Shown: positions 34,296-44,152, counted from the first letter of the stretch. The stretch: 64,000 bases of DNA from an uncultured Flavobacteriaceae bacterium (GCA_947487895.1 CANKYF010000013.1:1-64000); one strand, 5' to 3'. Program-made: numbers and translations. Notes: generated by a model not told the origin, from the sequence alone.

Positions 34296-36914
34296 TTAGA
34301 ATTTATAACCAACAGTAAATACAACTCTTTTTGGGTTTTGGAATGTTGACCAAGCCAAACGTCCTGTAGAATCTGGATTATTTTGTCTTTCTAATAATAC
34401 ACTATCATCACCACTTGAGACAAATAAATCTTGTGGGCTTTCACCATCAAAAATGTTTTTAATTCTTAAGCTTAATTTTAATTCATTATCATCCACTGGG
34501 AAAATAATGTAACCTCCTAAATTATAGATTGAAAGATCTGGTTTGTCATAAAGATTGAAAATATCTGCATAAGCACCTGTGTAAGTAAATCCTCCAAAAT
34601 CAGCTCCCCATCTTTGAGCTCTATATCCAATGTTGAAATTGTAGATGTTTTTTGGAGTTTCTTGAACTTGAAGCCCTCCAACATCAATAGCAGTTCCGTT
34701 TTCTACAGCCGATAAACCAAATAAATTATTTAAATCAGCATTAACTTCACCAGAACTATTTGTACTTAAAGGAACAATAAAGTCTACATATTCAGAGTTT
34801 TGACGTGTATAACTAGCTCTTACTAAAAGCCCTTTTATAGCTCTAGGCTCATATGATAATGCTATTTCTCCACCTACAATTTTGTTAGATCCTGCAGGTC
34901 TTAAAAGAAATTCTGCTAAGTCTGCATCAAAAATACTAGCGACTCTATTATTTATTCTTGTATTAAAGAATGTAGCATCAACTGTTAAAGCACCAAGCCC
35001 CGCTCGATAACCAATTTCAAAATTATTAATAACCTCGTTTTCTTCTGGAGCTTCTTGATTTACGTTAGTAACAGAAGGTAATGAGAAAGCTCTTAAGTAA
35101 TTAGCATAAATAGCTGAAGATTCTCCTAATAAGTAATTAGCACCTACAGAACCGGATAAGTCACTAAATTTAACTTCATTTTCAATGATTGTATCTGGAT
35201 CATAATCTATGTTTCTAGTACGTATTTCATCTGGATTGTTTGAAAAAGTTCCTGTTAACCAATCATAGCGCAATGCTAAGTTTATACTTAATTTTTCATT
35301 GATTACCATTTCATCTCCAAAGAATAGTGCTGTACTTTTTTCTTTTCTATTAGATGTTGTACCAGAAATAGAAAACGTATTTGATAAAGGAGATGGTGGG
35401 CCAAAGAAGCCTCCAAAGAAACTTGGTCTTGGGCTAACAGTAGATCTATATAAGTAATTTAAACCTAAACGATCACGGTCTGAATCACCTATATAAAGAC
35501 CAAAACTAATGTTATGTTCTGTATTTGCTCCTTCTATTAATTTAGACAATCTGGTTTCAGAGATTAGATCTCTTACTTGACCTTTTGCACCAGATTGAAA
35601 TCTTAATATATTACTCTCTGCAGTGAAAAATCCAGTTAAACCTATTTCATTAATATCATCAAAGTTAAGGTCTTGATATTTAAATTTTTGATTGAAAGAC
35701 CAACCGCTTCCTAGATCAAAAGTAGCATCAATACCTATATGTCCACCTGAAACTTCTTCTCTGTTATCTGCTGGATTATTAATAATTCTATTTCCATTAA
35801 CGTCCAGCACTGGTTGACCACCAGCTGCCGCAAATGCACTAGGATTGTCTAAAGCACTTGGGTCGTTATAGAAAGTATTATATGTACTCCAACCTTCAGC
35901 AATTTTATTAGTTGAAAGATCAAAAACGGCATCTGTAACATTCTGGAATTGGTTGTTTAAATAACCCGCATAAAAACGAATTTTAGAATTATCTGAAATT
36001 AACCAATCAAAATTAGCACGTACTTGCGCACCTACATCTTTATTAGCCTGTTCTTTTCTACCAGAATCATTAATAACATAACCACCTATATTGTAACGTA
36101 ATTTATCATTTACAGGACCGTTAAAATTAAAATCAGCTCTGTAATCAACATCTCCGTCATACTGATGTCCTAACCCAGACACATTATTATATTTTGTAAA
36201 AGAGACCTCACCTCCGTGCTCTTCTCCACCTGTACGAGAAATAATATTTACAGCACCAGCAGCAGCAGCTCTACCAAATAATGTAGCTGCAGCTCCTCTA
36301 ACTACCTCAATACGCTCAACATTAGGATCTATACCGTAGAATTCTTGAGTACCAGCAGATAAATTAGAAGTGTTAGAAGCAGGTAAACCATCTATTAAAG
36401 TAGTGGTGTATACATTTCCTCCAGGAAAACCTCTAATTCTAAAGGTACCTTTTCTACCAGAAGAATTATCTACTGTAATACCAGGCGTATTTTCAATAGC
36501 TTCAGTAAAAGATTCTGGTTTTATAAGGTTCATTTCAGCAGTACTAATACTATTAATAGCAGTAGTTGCCTGTAATTTTCTAACAGGTTTTCTTGAAGAA
36601 GATATAATTACTTCGTCAAGTTTACTTAGATCAATTTCTAATACAACATTTACTGTTGTTCCTGTCACAGTTATCCGCTTAGTTGAATAGCCAACGTAAG
36701 AAAATTGTAATACATCTCCCTGTTTAGCAGCGATACTGTAGTTTCCATCAAAATCTGTAATAGCACCTGTATTTGCTCCTTTTACAATAACATTTACTCC
36801 CGCCAATGGAGCGCTAAAACCATCTGTTACTTTACCTGCTACGTTTTGTGAATAAACACTAGTTAAGCTGAAAAGTAAACTGATTAAGCAGACTAAATTT
36901 AAGATTTTTTTCAT
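34296..36914 (-). CDS. TonB-dependent outer-membrane receptor
   Basis: The 872-aa receptor comprises a signal peptide (1-22), a carboxypeptidase-regulatory-like domain (about 24-100: GKVTDGFSAPLAGVNVIVKG, ITDFDGNYSI), a plug (about 110-235: NTPGITVDNSSGRKGTFRIR, VEVVRGAAATLFGRAAAAG) and a beta-barrel ending in aromatic YKF. No SusD gene adjoins it, so it is an iron-complex/siderophore-style receptor, not a glycan SusC. TonB receptors also import porphyrins and other bulky ligands, which suits a tetrapyrrole-like substrate (inference). Operator at 37033-37067. Confidence 0.9.
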   Translation of the reverse strand: MKKILNLVCLISLLFSLTSVYSQNVAGKVTDGFSAPLAGVNVIVKGANTGAITDFDGNYSIAAKQGDVLQFSYVGYSTKRITVTGTTVNVVLEIDLSKLDEVIISSSRKPVRKLQATTAINSISTAEMNLIKPESFTEAIENTPGITVDNSSGRKGTFRIRGFPGGNVYTTTLIDGLPASNTSNLSAGTQEFYGIDPNVERIEVVRGAAATLFGRAAAAGAVNIISRTGGEEHGGEVSFTKYNNVSGLGHQYDGDVDYRADFNFNGPVNDKLRYNIGGYVINDSGRKEQANKDVGAQVRANFDWLISDNSKIRFYAGYLNNQFQNVTDAVFDLSTNKIAEGWSTYNTFYNDPSALDNPSAFAAAGGQPVLDVNGNRIINNPADNREEVSGGHIGIDATFDLGSGWSFNQKFKYQDLNFDDINEIGLTGFFTAESNILRFQSGAKGQVRDLISETRLSKLIEGANTEHNISFGLYIGDSDRDRLGLNYLYRSTVSPRPSFFGGFFGPPSPLSNTFSISGTTSNRKEKSTALFFGDEMVINEKLSINLALRYDWLTGTFSNNPDEIRTRNIDYDPDTIIENEVKFSDLSGSVGANYLLGESSAIYANYLRAFSLPSVTNVNQEAPEENEVINNFEIGYRAGLGALTVDATFFNTRINNRVASIFDADLAEFLLRPAGSNKIVGGEIALSYEPRAIKGLLVRASYTRQNSEYVDFIVPLSTNSSGEVNADLNNLFGLSAVENGTAIDVGGLQVQETPKNIYNFNIGYRAQRWGADFGGFTYTGAYADIFNLYDKPDLSIYNLGGYIIFPVDDNELKLSLRIKNIFDGESPQDLFVSSGDDSVLLERQNNPDSTGRLAWSTFQNPKRVVFTVGYKF

Positions 36915-37306
36915 GTTTTTAAGTTTTAAAATCTGTTTTACAGTGTTAGTTATTTGTTTTTAGTTAGTTGATTATTAATTAATTACATTTATTTTTAAAT
37001 TAATTAATGGTTAATAATTTGTTTAAATATAATAATTAATATTATTAATAGTTAACTAAATTAACTATTTTTTTTAAAAAAAACAACATTAATATAATTT
37101 TTAAATAAAAATAATAGGTTATATAGGTGTTAATTGAGTGAAATCCCACAAAATGAAAATATTGTTTAATTATCTTTTATTTATAAGGACTGTTATATAG
37201 GTGTTTATGTTTTTGTGAAAAAGATTTTTTTTTAAGCTTAAAAAAGAAGAAGAGAAGATTTATAAAAAAACTCCTCTTCTAAAGTGGAAAAATAAAAAAC
37301 TACTAC
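36915..37306. other. 392-bp intergenic region upstream of the TonB receptor
   Basis: Very AT-rich. It contains the double operator at 37033-37067 and a weak imperfect AGAAGAG/CTCTTCT-type hairpin near 37243-37285 that may end the cytochrome gene transcript on the minus strand. No ORF or RNA gene is seen. Confidence 0.5.
37033..37067. promoter_or_regulatory. Cluster operator, double 35-bp site
   Basis: Half-sites TAATTAAT and ATTAACTA flank an ATTAATAGTTAAC core with 3-bp spacers. It lies about 120 bp upstream of the TonB-dependent receptor gene. Confidence 0.75.
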
Positions 37307-37771
37307 TTACTTGGTTTCTTCCTTTAAATATTTAATTAAAGCGTCTTGTTGTTCTTTATTAGCTATACCTATAAAAGCCATTGTAGTACCAGGTATATAG
37401 TCTGATGGTTTTTCTAGCCAATTGCGAATATGATTTTCGTCCCAAACTATATTTGAAACTTTTAAAGCATCTGAATAAATAAACCCTTCATAAGACCCCG
37501 CTTTTCTTCCAAAAATACCGTTTAGATTGGGTCCCACTTTATTAGGTTCTCCTTTTTTAAGATTATGACAGGCAGCACACTGAATAAATAGTTTTGCACC
37601 TGCTGATAATTTTTTTATAGGTTCTTTTTTATCTGTTTCATTAAGAACAGCTTCTTCATATATAGGTGTTTCTTTTTTTTCAGTTTTGTCAATACATGAA
37701 TATATAAACACAGTTAATAATAAAAGTATTTTTATAAGTGGTACATACTTATTTTTGGTTAATCGTTTCAT
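37307..37771 (-). CDS. Class I c-type cytochrome, lipoprotein-anchored
   Basis: The 154-aa protein has a hydrophobic N-terminus ending in a lipobox-like TVFIYSC (Cys26), then a mono-heme cytochrome c domain. The heme site is IQCAACHNLKKGEPNKVGPN (CAACH), followed by LNGIFGRKAGSYEGF and a likely axial Met in PGTTMAF. It is last in the operon with the Tat-exported amine oxidase and a CpeT-like protein. It could accept electrons from that oxidase or from a periplasmic dehydrogenation. Confidence 0.88.
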   Translation of the reverse strand: MKRLTKNKYVPLIKILLLLTVFIYSCIDKTEKKETPIYEEAVLNETDKKEPIKKLSAGAKLFIQCAACHNLKKGEPNKVGPNLNGIFGRKAGSYEGFIYSDALKVSNIVWDENHIRNWLEKPSDYIPGTTMAFIGIANKEQQDALIKYLKEETK

Positions 37772-37785
37772 TTTACATTATTAAT

Positions 37786-38787
37786 TTATTCAGTTTTCTT
37801 GCAAACACATGATGCCCACCCCATTTGAAAACCTATTTTTTTAGGGTTTGGTTCAGAAAGGATAATAGTTTTTGATGCTAGTTGTCCTTTTTCTTTAAAT
37901 CTCATCATAAAAAAATCTGAACCTTCTTTATAAAAAGGATATTGTTTTTCGCGTAGTTGAATACCATAGGTTTTGCCATCAATTGGGTTTTTAAACCATT
38001 TTAATCCGCCTTGATTATGTATTAAAATATTATTGAATTTTTTATCTTTTTCTGATGGTAAATAATATGCTTTTTCATGAAAAGCTATGTTACAGCTGTA
38101 ATAATTAGCTTTTCTCATTTTGTGAGGAATGTTATTAGGGTGTCCTTTGTGAAAAGAATCATCTTTTACTAAAAAGGTTCTATCAACACGCCAATATTGA
38201 TTTTCTGAAATAATCATATCATGAACAGAGTATCTTTTAAGGTCATCTTTACCAAATTGACAAGCTTTATCTTTCATACTACCATGATATTGTTCTCCTT
38301 TTCGCTTAAAAAAAACATTACATCCATCCAGACCAAATAAATCTTCTTTTTTAAAACCGTTAAATATTTCAGGTGTTTGGTATGCTCCTAAGTATTTTTT
38401 TGAATCTCGTAAAAAATAGAGTTCCATTTCAATAGTTTCTTCTAGTGCGTTGCTTTTAAAAGATACAATTCTTTGGCGGCTAATATTTGTAGAGTCTTCT
38501 CCAGTAAATTCTTCTATATAAAATACATAATCACCAATATCTTTTGCGTTAATACGTGTATGTATAGCATGAATACGTTCATGTTTTTCTTCTTCCTTTC
38601 CTGCCCAGCTTCTTCTATTTTCAAACCAAATTTGTGAATCATTATCAAATGTTCCTTCAAACCATTTTGTTAGTAAGACCAAATCTCTTGCATTAGGATC
38701 ATTGTTTTGAGCATAAAGTAATGTTGTAAGAGTTGAAATACTGGCAATGAAAAGAAGACTTAGGGTCGTTTTTTTAAAGTGTAACAT
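37786..38787 (-). CDS. CpcT/CpeT-like exported protein with C-terminal module (copy 4)
   Basis: The 333-aa protein has a signal peptide (about 1-26, ending LLYA-QNN). The CpeT domain reads LLTKWFEGTFDNDSQIWFE, NISRQRIVSF (SRQR where others have YRQR), LDGCNVFFKRK, and YHGSMKDKACQF. The C-terminal module follows: ILIHNQGGLKWF, TYGIQLREKQYP, and SEPNPKKIGFQMGW, ending in a CVC pair. It sits between the Tat-exported amine oxidase (upstream) and cytochrome c (downstream), the clearest link between a CpeT-like carrier and a redox step. Confidence 0.78.
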   Translation of the reverse strand: MLHFKKTTLSLLFIASISTLTTLLYAQNNDPNARDLVLLTKWFEGTFDNDSQIWFENRRSWAGKEEEKHERIHAIHTRINAKDIGDYVFYIEEFTGEDSTNISRQRIVSFKSNALEETIEMELYFLRDSKKYLGAYQTPEIFNGFKKEDLFGLDGCNVFFKRKGEQYHGSMKDKACQFGKDDLKRYSVHDMIISENQYWRVDRTFLVKDDSFHKGHPNNIPHKMRKANYYSCNIAFHEKAYYLPSEKDKKFNNILIHNQGGLKWFKNPIDGKTYGIQLREKQYPFYKEGSDFFMMRFKEKGQLASKTIILSEPNPKKIGFQMGWASCVCKKTE

Positions 38788-38797
38788 ACTCTACATT

Positions 38798-40300
38798 TTA
38801 AGATTCCAAAATAATTTCTAGAGCGGCTCTTTCACCAGATTCAAAAGCACCTTCCATTCCTCGTTCCATAATGGCAGTATGTTCTCCGCAAAAATGAATA
38901 TTACCATGTCTGCGACGCATGTGGTTGCCAAATTTGGTGACTTGCCCAGGTTGCCAATACACCCAATCTCCAGCGCCATGAATATCTCGTTCACAAGATT
39001 GAATTAATATTGGTTTTAGTGTTCCTTTCATAGAAGGACGTAATTGTGCCAATTTTATTTGGCAATATGTGAAAACTTCTTGGTCTGTCATTAATCTAAA
39101 TTTCAAGGATTCTGGACCATTTATAAAAACTACCAATGCGTCAGGATCTATTTTATTTCTTTTAGTTCTAACAGCTATTCTTTCCAGTTCTCCATCTGTC
39201 CACATATTAGGAGCCAAACCGTCTTTTTCCCAATAAGGTTCCATAACTTGAAAATGTACTTGAATAGATAACCCATAACCCACATGGTCTATGGCATCTG
39301 CAGTAATGCCTTTAATAAGAGGTTCAAACGTAACATTTTTTAGTACAGATATTGGAATACTACAAATTACATGATCTGCTTTGTAAGCGGTACCATCTGC
39401 GCAACTTATTTCTGTAACGCTATTTTTTTCTCTAAAAGCAACAACAGTTTTGTTTAAAAGTACGTCATTGTTTAAACTTTCAGCCATAGCTTTAGGTAAA
39501 AGAGAATTACCACCTTTAATCATTTTCCAACCAGTTCCATCAGGAAATTTTAACTTAGAATTAAAATCCATTACATGGTATCTTCTTAACTCATTTAACG
39601 CAGAAGTTCTATGCATACCACCAGAATGGATAGTGACATTCATTAGTCTTATTGTTTCTTCATTTACACCTTGAGATCTTAAATATTGATCATGTGGAAT
39701 ATCATATTTCTGAAATTCTGGTTTTAACCAAGCATCTAATGGTTGATCTTTAAGAGGATTATCATGATTTGAAATAGTTCTTAAATATCTACTTGGTAAT
39801 AAATCTCTAAACTCACCAGTTTGCGGATTTAATGGATGTGATGACCAATCTTTAGCGGTAATGAATTCCCCTTTAATGTTATACATCCATGGACGATTAT
39901 CATTGTTCATTTCTGGAGTAAACATTTCAAGCCCTAATTTGTTTACCATACTAATCATGCGTGCATAATTACCACCAATCCATTCTCCAGCTGCTTCAGG
40001 TTTGCCTGAAACATTTTCTAAAGTATATACTCTTCCTCCTAAACGTTTTCTGCCTTCTAATACTAAGACATTTAATCCTGCTTCTTCTAATAGAATAGCC
40101 GCTTGAAGACCAGAAAGACCTGCGCCTACAACAATAACATCATACTTTTCTTTAGCAGGACCTTCGGGTTGTTTTGGGGTTAGGGGTGCAGTTTCTTTGG
40201 TGTCTTTTTTAGAAGTTTCGCAACCAGTGATCCCTAAAACACCAATAGCGGCTGTTGTTCCTGCTATATTTTTTACAAAATCACGTCTTGTTGTTTTCAT
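38798..40300 (-). CDS. Tat-exported flavin amine-oxidase-family lipoprotein (copy 1)
   Basis: The 500-aa protein begins MKTTRRDFVKNIAGTTAAIG and then GITGC, a twin-arginine signal with a lipobox cysteine. The FAD domain follows: YDVIVVGAGLSGLQAAILLE (dinucleotide loop), EGRKRLGGRVYT (GGR motif), and the C-terminal IHFCGEHTAIMERGMEGAFE flavin contact. Monoamine oxidase relatives oxidise C-N or C-C bonds and pass electrons to oxygen or a carrier. An oxidative step on an exported substrate, with cytochrome c as partner, is inferred. A second copy lies at 49857-51203. Confidence 0.87.
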   Translation of the reverse strand: MKTTRRDFVKNIAGTTAAIGVLGITGCETSKKDTKETAPLTPKQPEGPAKEKYDVIVVGAGLSGLQAAILLEEAGLNVLVLEGRKRLGGRVYTLENVSGKPEAAGEWIGGNYARMISMVNKLGLEMFTPEMNNDNRPWMYNIKGEFITAKDWSSHPLNPQTGEFRDLLPSRYLRTISNHDNPLKDQPLDAWLKPEFQKYDIPHDQYLRSQGVNEETIRLMNVTIHSGGMHRTSALNELRRYHVMDFNSKLKFPDGTGWKMIKGGNSLLPKAMAESLNNDVLLNKTVVAFREKNSVTEISCADGTAYKADHVICSIPISVLKNVTFEPLIKGITADAIDHVGYGLSIQVHFQVMEPYWEKDGLAPNMWTDGELERIAVRTKRNKIDPDALVVFINGPESLKFRLMTDQEVFTYCQIKLAQLRPSMKGTLKPILIQSCERDIHGAGDWVYWQPGQVTKFGNHMRRRHGNIHFCGEHTAIMERGMEGAFESGERAALEIILES

Positions 40301-40333
40301 TATAAACTTTTAAATAAGTTATCTAAACATTAA

Positions 40334-40432
40334 TTAAGTCTTTAAAGGCTTTATATTATCTTGGACTATAATACTTTTAGAAAAGAATAATACGCCTAGT
40401 ATTAAGAATATCATCAACCTTATTTTTTTCAT
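40334..40432 (-). pseudogene. Signal-peptide-like remnant (32 codons)
   Basis: A short frame encodes MKKIRLMIFLILGVLFFSKS and a few more residues, then stops. It looks like an orphaned export signal, upstream of the amine oxidase operon and downstream of the operator at 40493-40527. It may be a relic of a cluster gene or a tiny secreted peptide; I cannot tell which. Confidence 0.4.
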
Positions 40433-40492
40433 GATTACACAGTGGTTTTAGTGTAATTATTTAAAATTCAGTGATTAAATATATAAAATATT

Positions 40493-40527
40493 TAGTTAAT
40501 ATAATTAATAATTAATAATATTAACTA
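40493..40527. promoter_or_regulatory. Cluster operator, double 35-bp site, divergent promoter
   Basis: Half-sites TAGTTAAT and ATTAACTA flank an ATTAATAATTAAT core with 3-bp spacers. It serves the amine oxidase/CpeT/cytochrome operon (minus) and faces the alpha/beta-hydrolase relic (plus). Confidence 0.8.
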
Positions 40528-40693
40528 AAATTAATGCGTTTGCTTATAATTAATTAACTAAGGATATATTAAATAAAGTACCAATTGTATGATAAACAAA
40601 ATTGGCAATTATAGTAAAACTGATGAGTTTTTGTATCAATTGAATTGTTTAAAAGTAAGTAAATAATAAGTAAAACAATAAATATAAAGTGTT

Positions 40694-40944
40694 ATGAAAT
40701 CACAACTTTTCATTACTATTTTATTCTCATTTTTAATCATTTTTAATCATTTTTATGAGTTGTAAAGAAAAAGTAAAGAGTATAGAATCTATAGATAGTA
40801 AAATATCTGAAGCTCCTCAAGAAATGGTAGTTAAGTCTTCAGCTGGAGGTATTGATACACATTATAAAAGATACTGGTCATTTTGTAATGATTGAAAAAG
40901 CCACTGAATTTAATGCCCTGTTAGATGAAATTTTAAAGCCGTAA
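40694..40944 (+). pseudogene. Remnant of an exported alpha/beta-hydrolase
   Basis: The start MKSQLFITILFSFLII is a lipoprotein-type signal. A triplicated 10-bp unit (ATTTTTAATC, about 40729-40758) shifts the frame before MSCKEKVKS. A second frame change and a large deletion join this to GHFVMIEKATEFNALLDEIL, the typical histidine loop and C-terminus of alpha/beta-hydrolases. Only about 80 codons of an expected 250-300 remain. The rest of 40945-41328 has no intact ORF; a minus-strand stretch at about 41137-41220 reads like a gene fragment (MAYLILGLIPYFEINDGEVD). Confidence 0.75.
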
Positions 40945-41328
40945 GACTTCATTAAAAGTTATTTGTATTAGGAATATCTTAAAAAATATAACCTTATGGA
41001 AAATAATATATTCTAATAAAGATTGGTTTTTTAATGGAATCACTATATAAGAATAGTCGAAGCTGTATAAGATCAATGAGGTTTTCTTGTATTTCTAAAA
41101 TTTTTCCATTCATAAAATATTAATATATAGCTTCTTCATTTATCAACTTCACCATCATTAATTTCAAAATAAGGGATTAGGCCTAAGATCAAATAAGCCA
41201 TTCCTGTAAACTTCTTAATTAATCACACATTAAATAGCATGCAACTTTTTAATGATTCTTTATGGTTAGTACTCTGTAGTTTTTTCCAAAGGTTATTCCA
41301 TAATTATATTAAAACTTAAAATCGCATA

Positions 41329-41363
41329 TAGTTAATTATGTTAATTGTTAATTATGTTAACTA
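41329..41363. promoter_or_regulatory. Cluster operator, double 35-bp site
   Basis: Half-sites TAGTTAAT and GTTAACTA flank a GTTAATTGTTAAT core with 3-bp spacers. It lies 79 bp upstream of the pyruvate dehydrogenase E1 gene, so the aceE-aceF pair appears to belong to the cluster regulon. Confidence 0.8.
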
Positions 41364-41441
41364 TTTTTTATATATTTGGAACTCCTAACAAGGAGTAATT
41401 AAAAAAAGCGAAACCATTCAATAAAGTTTATTAGTTTGATT

Positions 41442-44120
41442 ATGAGTGAAATAACTGAGAATATAGGTCAAGAGTGGCAACAAGAATTAGAAGAATGGAT
41501 AACCTCTTTGGAAGAATTTATTGATGACCAAGGAGATGAGAAAGCTGTAAGCTTAATACATGAATTACGTTCTTTTGCACAAAGAAAAGGAGTAAAATTA
41601 GCAGGTGAAGCTTTAAATTCACCATATATAAATACTATTAATGCCAAAGATCAGCCTTCATATCCGGGAGATACGGTAATGGAGAAAAAGATTGAAAATA
41701 TTAATAGATGGAATGCAATGGCAATGGTTCTGCAAGCCTATGATGGTGGAGAAGGATTAGGTGGACATATAGCTACATATGCATCGGCAGCAAGTATGTA
41801 CGAGGTTGGGCAGAACCATATTTTCAGAAAAAAATCTGAAGATTATGGAGGTGATTTAGTGTCTTTTCAGCCACACGCAGCTCCAGGGATTTATGCCAGA
41901 GCTTTTTTAGAAGGTAGATTGACAGAGCAACATTTAAAGAACTTTAGAAGGGAACTTCAAAAAGAAGGCGGTTTACCATCGTACCCACATCCAAGAAGAA
42001 TGCCCGATTTTTGGGAAATACCATCAGCCTCTATGGGGTTAATAGGTGTAAGCGCTATCTATCAAGCTAGATTTCAAAAGTATTTAGAGAATAGAGGTTT
42101 AAAACCTAAAAAAGGCGGTATGATATGGGCTTTTGTAGGCGATGGCGAAATGGATGAACCTGAAACCTTAGGAACATTAAATATAGCCGCAAGAGAGCAA
42201 TTAGATAATTTTGTTTTAGTTGTTAACTGTAATTTGCAACGTTTAGATGGGCCCGTAAGAGGAAACGGAAAGATCATCCAAGAGTTAGAACGTAGTTTTA
42301 TAGGTGCAGGATGGAATGTTACCAAAGTAATTTGGGGAAGCGAATGGGATGCGCTTTTAGCACGAGATAAAGATGGTATTTTAGTGGATAGAATGGAGCG
42401 TGCTTTAGATGGAGATTATCAGTTGTACTCAGTGCTTCCAGGAGATAAAGTAAGAGAACATTGGGTAGAAGGTAATCCTGAATTAGAAAAGTTAATGCAA
42501 TCATTATCTGATGAGGAAATAAGAACCATTAGAAGAGGAGGGCATGATTACAAAAAAATATTTGCATCATTTAAAAAAGCCGTTAAACCCAATGGCAAAC
42601 CAAGTGTCATTTTAATGAAAACCCTTAAAGGGTATGGTATGGGGAGTTCTGGTGAAGGTAAAAACACCACGCACCAGAAAAAGAATTTGAATAGAGAGGA
42701 ACGTATTGAAGCAGCAAAGAGATTTGGTATTCCTTTAAATGAAGAAGAAGCGGCTAAAGCCAAATTTTTTAAGCCTGCAGATAATAGCCCAGAAATGCAA
42801 TACCTTAGAAAACAAAGAGAAACATTAGGAGGCTATTTACCAGAGAGGAAAGATGAAAGCAAGCCAATTGTTACACCCGATGACACGTTGTTTGATGAGT
42901 TCTATGCAGGAACAGATGATAGAGAAGTGTCTACAACAATGGTATTAGTACGTATCATATCTAAGCTGTTACGTCATGAAAGTATAAAAGATTACATAGT
43001 ACCTATAATTCCAGATGAAGCAAGAACTTTTGGTATGGACGGTCTTTTTAGACATGCTGGTATATATCAACCTAAAGGACAATTATATCAACCAGTAGAT
43101 ACGGGAAGTGTTTCTTATTACAGAGAAAGTACAGATGGTCAAATACTACAAGAAGGGATCTGTGAAGCGGGAGCTTTGGCATCCTTTATGGCTGCTGGAT
43201 CTGCATATTCGCTGCATAGTTTACCAATGATTCCGTTTTATATTTTCTATTCAATTTTTGGTTTTCAAAGAGTAGGAGATATGATTTGGGCCTGTGGAGA
43301 TATGATGGTAAAAGGCTTTTTAATTGGAGGCACATCAGGAAGAACAACTTTAAACGGTGAAGGGGTACAACATCAAGATGGACATTCACATGTATTATCA
43401 AGTATAGTACCTAATATGAAAAGTTACGATCCAACATTTGCGTTTGAGTTGGCAGTCATTGTAAAAGACGGTATCTATCGTATGTATGAAAAGCAAGAGA
43501 AGATATTCTACTACATTACTGTGACCAATGAAAATTATGCAATGCCTATGATGCCAGAAGGTGTAAACGAAGGTATTATCAAAGGCATGTATCGTTATCA
43601 AAAATCTAGCAAAAAAATTACCAAAGGAAGAAAAGCACATTTAATGGGTAGTGGCTCAATAATGCTACAAGTTATAGAAGCTAAAGCCCTTTTAGAAGAT
43701 ATGGGAATATCAACAGACATTTGGAGTGTAACTAGTTATACAGAATTACAAAGAGATGCTCTTGCGATTGAACGTGAAAGAATGTTAGATACTAGTAGTG
43801 AAAAAGCTAAAAATTATTTAGAAATATTATTAGAGAAAGAAACAGGGGTGTTTGTATCAGCATCAGATTATGTAAAACAATTAGGAATGGGAATTTCTAA
43901 ATGGATACCTGGGAATTACCATGTACTTGGTACAGATGGTTATGGACTTAGTGAAGGCAGAAACGATCTTAGAAATTACTTTGAAATAAGTGCAAAATAT
44001 ATAGCATTGAGTGCTTTACAGTTATTGCAACAAGATGGAGCAGTGACTCTAAAAGAAGTAAAAGACTTCATAAAGACACATAAAATCGACACTAAAAAAG
44101 TAAATCCTGCGGAAGTTTAA
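41442..44120 (+). CDS. aceE: Pyruvate dehydrogenase E1, homodimeric AceE type
   Basis: An 892-aa single-chain E1 (I take the ATG at 41442; a TTG two codons earlier is possible). It has the AceE pattern: WNAMAMVLQAYDGGEGLGGH, FQPHAAPGIYARAFLEGRLT, SYPHPRRMPDFWEIPSASMG, and the thiamine diphosphate motif WAFVGDGEMDEPETLG with NLQRLDGPVRGNGKI. The C-terminal half carries the pyrimidine-binding and transketolase C-terminal domains. It decarboxylates pyruvate (or a near analogue such as 2-oxobutanoate) and reductively acetylates E2. Many Flavobacteriia instead use the E1-alpha/beta form. Confidence 0.93.
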   Translation: MSEITENIGQEWQQELEEWITSLEEFIDDQGDEKAVSLIHELRSFAQRKGVKLAGEALNSPYINTINAKDQPSYPGDTVMEKKIENINRWNAMAMVLQAYDGGEGLGGHIATYASAASMYEVGQNHIFRKKSEDYGGDLVSFQPHAAPGIYARAFLEGRLTEQHLKNFRRELQKEGGLPSYPHPRRMPDFWEIPSASMGLIGVSAIYQARFQKYLENRGLKPKKGGMIWAFVGDGEMDEPETLGTLNIAAREQLDNFVLVVNCNLQRLDGPVRGNGKIIQELERSFIGAGWNVTKVIWGSEWDALLARDKDGILVDRMERALDGDYQLYSVLPGDKVREHWVEGNPELEKLMQSLSDEEIRTIRRGGHDYKKIFASFKKAVKPNGKPSVILMKTLKGYGMGSSGEGKNTTHQKKNLNREERIEAAKRFGIPLNEEEAAKAKFFKPADNSPEMQYLRKQRETLGGYLPERKDESKPIVTPDDTLFDEFYAGTDDREVSTTMVLVRIISKLLRHESIKDYIVPIIPDEARTFGMDGLFRHAGIYQPKGQLYQPVDTGSVSYYRESTDGQILQEGICEAGALASFMAAGSAYSLHSLPMIPFYIFYSIFGFQRVGDMIWACGDMMVKGFLIGGTSGRTTLNGEGVQHQDGHSHVLSSIVPNMKSYDPTFAFELAVIVKDGIYRMYEKQEKIFYYITVTNENYAMPMMPEGVNEGIIKGMYRYQKSSKKITKGRKAHLMGSGSIMLQVIEAKALLEDMGISTDIWSVTSYTELQRDALAIERERMLDTSSEKAKNYLEILLEKETGVFVSASDYVKQLGMGISKWIPGNYHVLGTDGYGLSEGRNDLRNYFEISAKYIALSALQLLQQDGAVTLKEVKDFIKTHKIDTKKVNPAEV

Positions 44121-44152
44121 TCTCCGTTTTTAACAACGTAAAAGATACAATT

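Noticed and set aside
34296-36914. SusC of a polysaccharide utilisation locus
   Set aside because: No SusD partner, glycoside hydrolase or sulfatase is present. The barrel is of the shorter iron-complex-receptor type.
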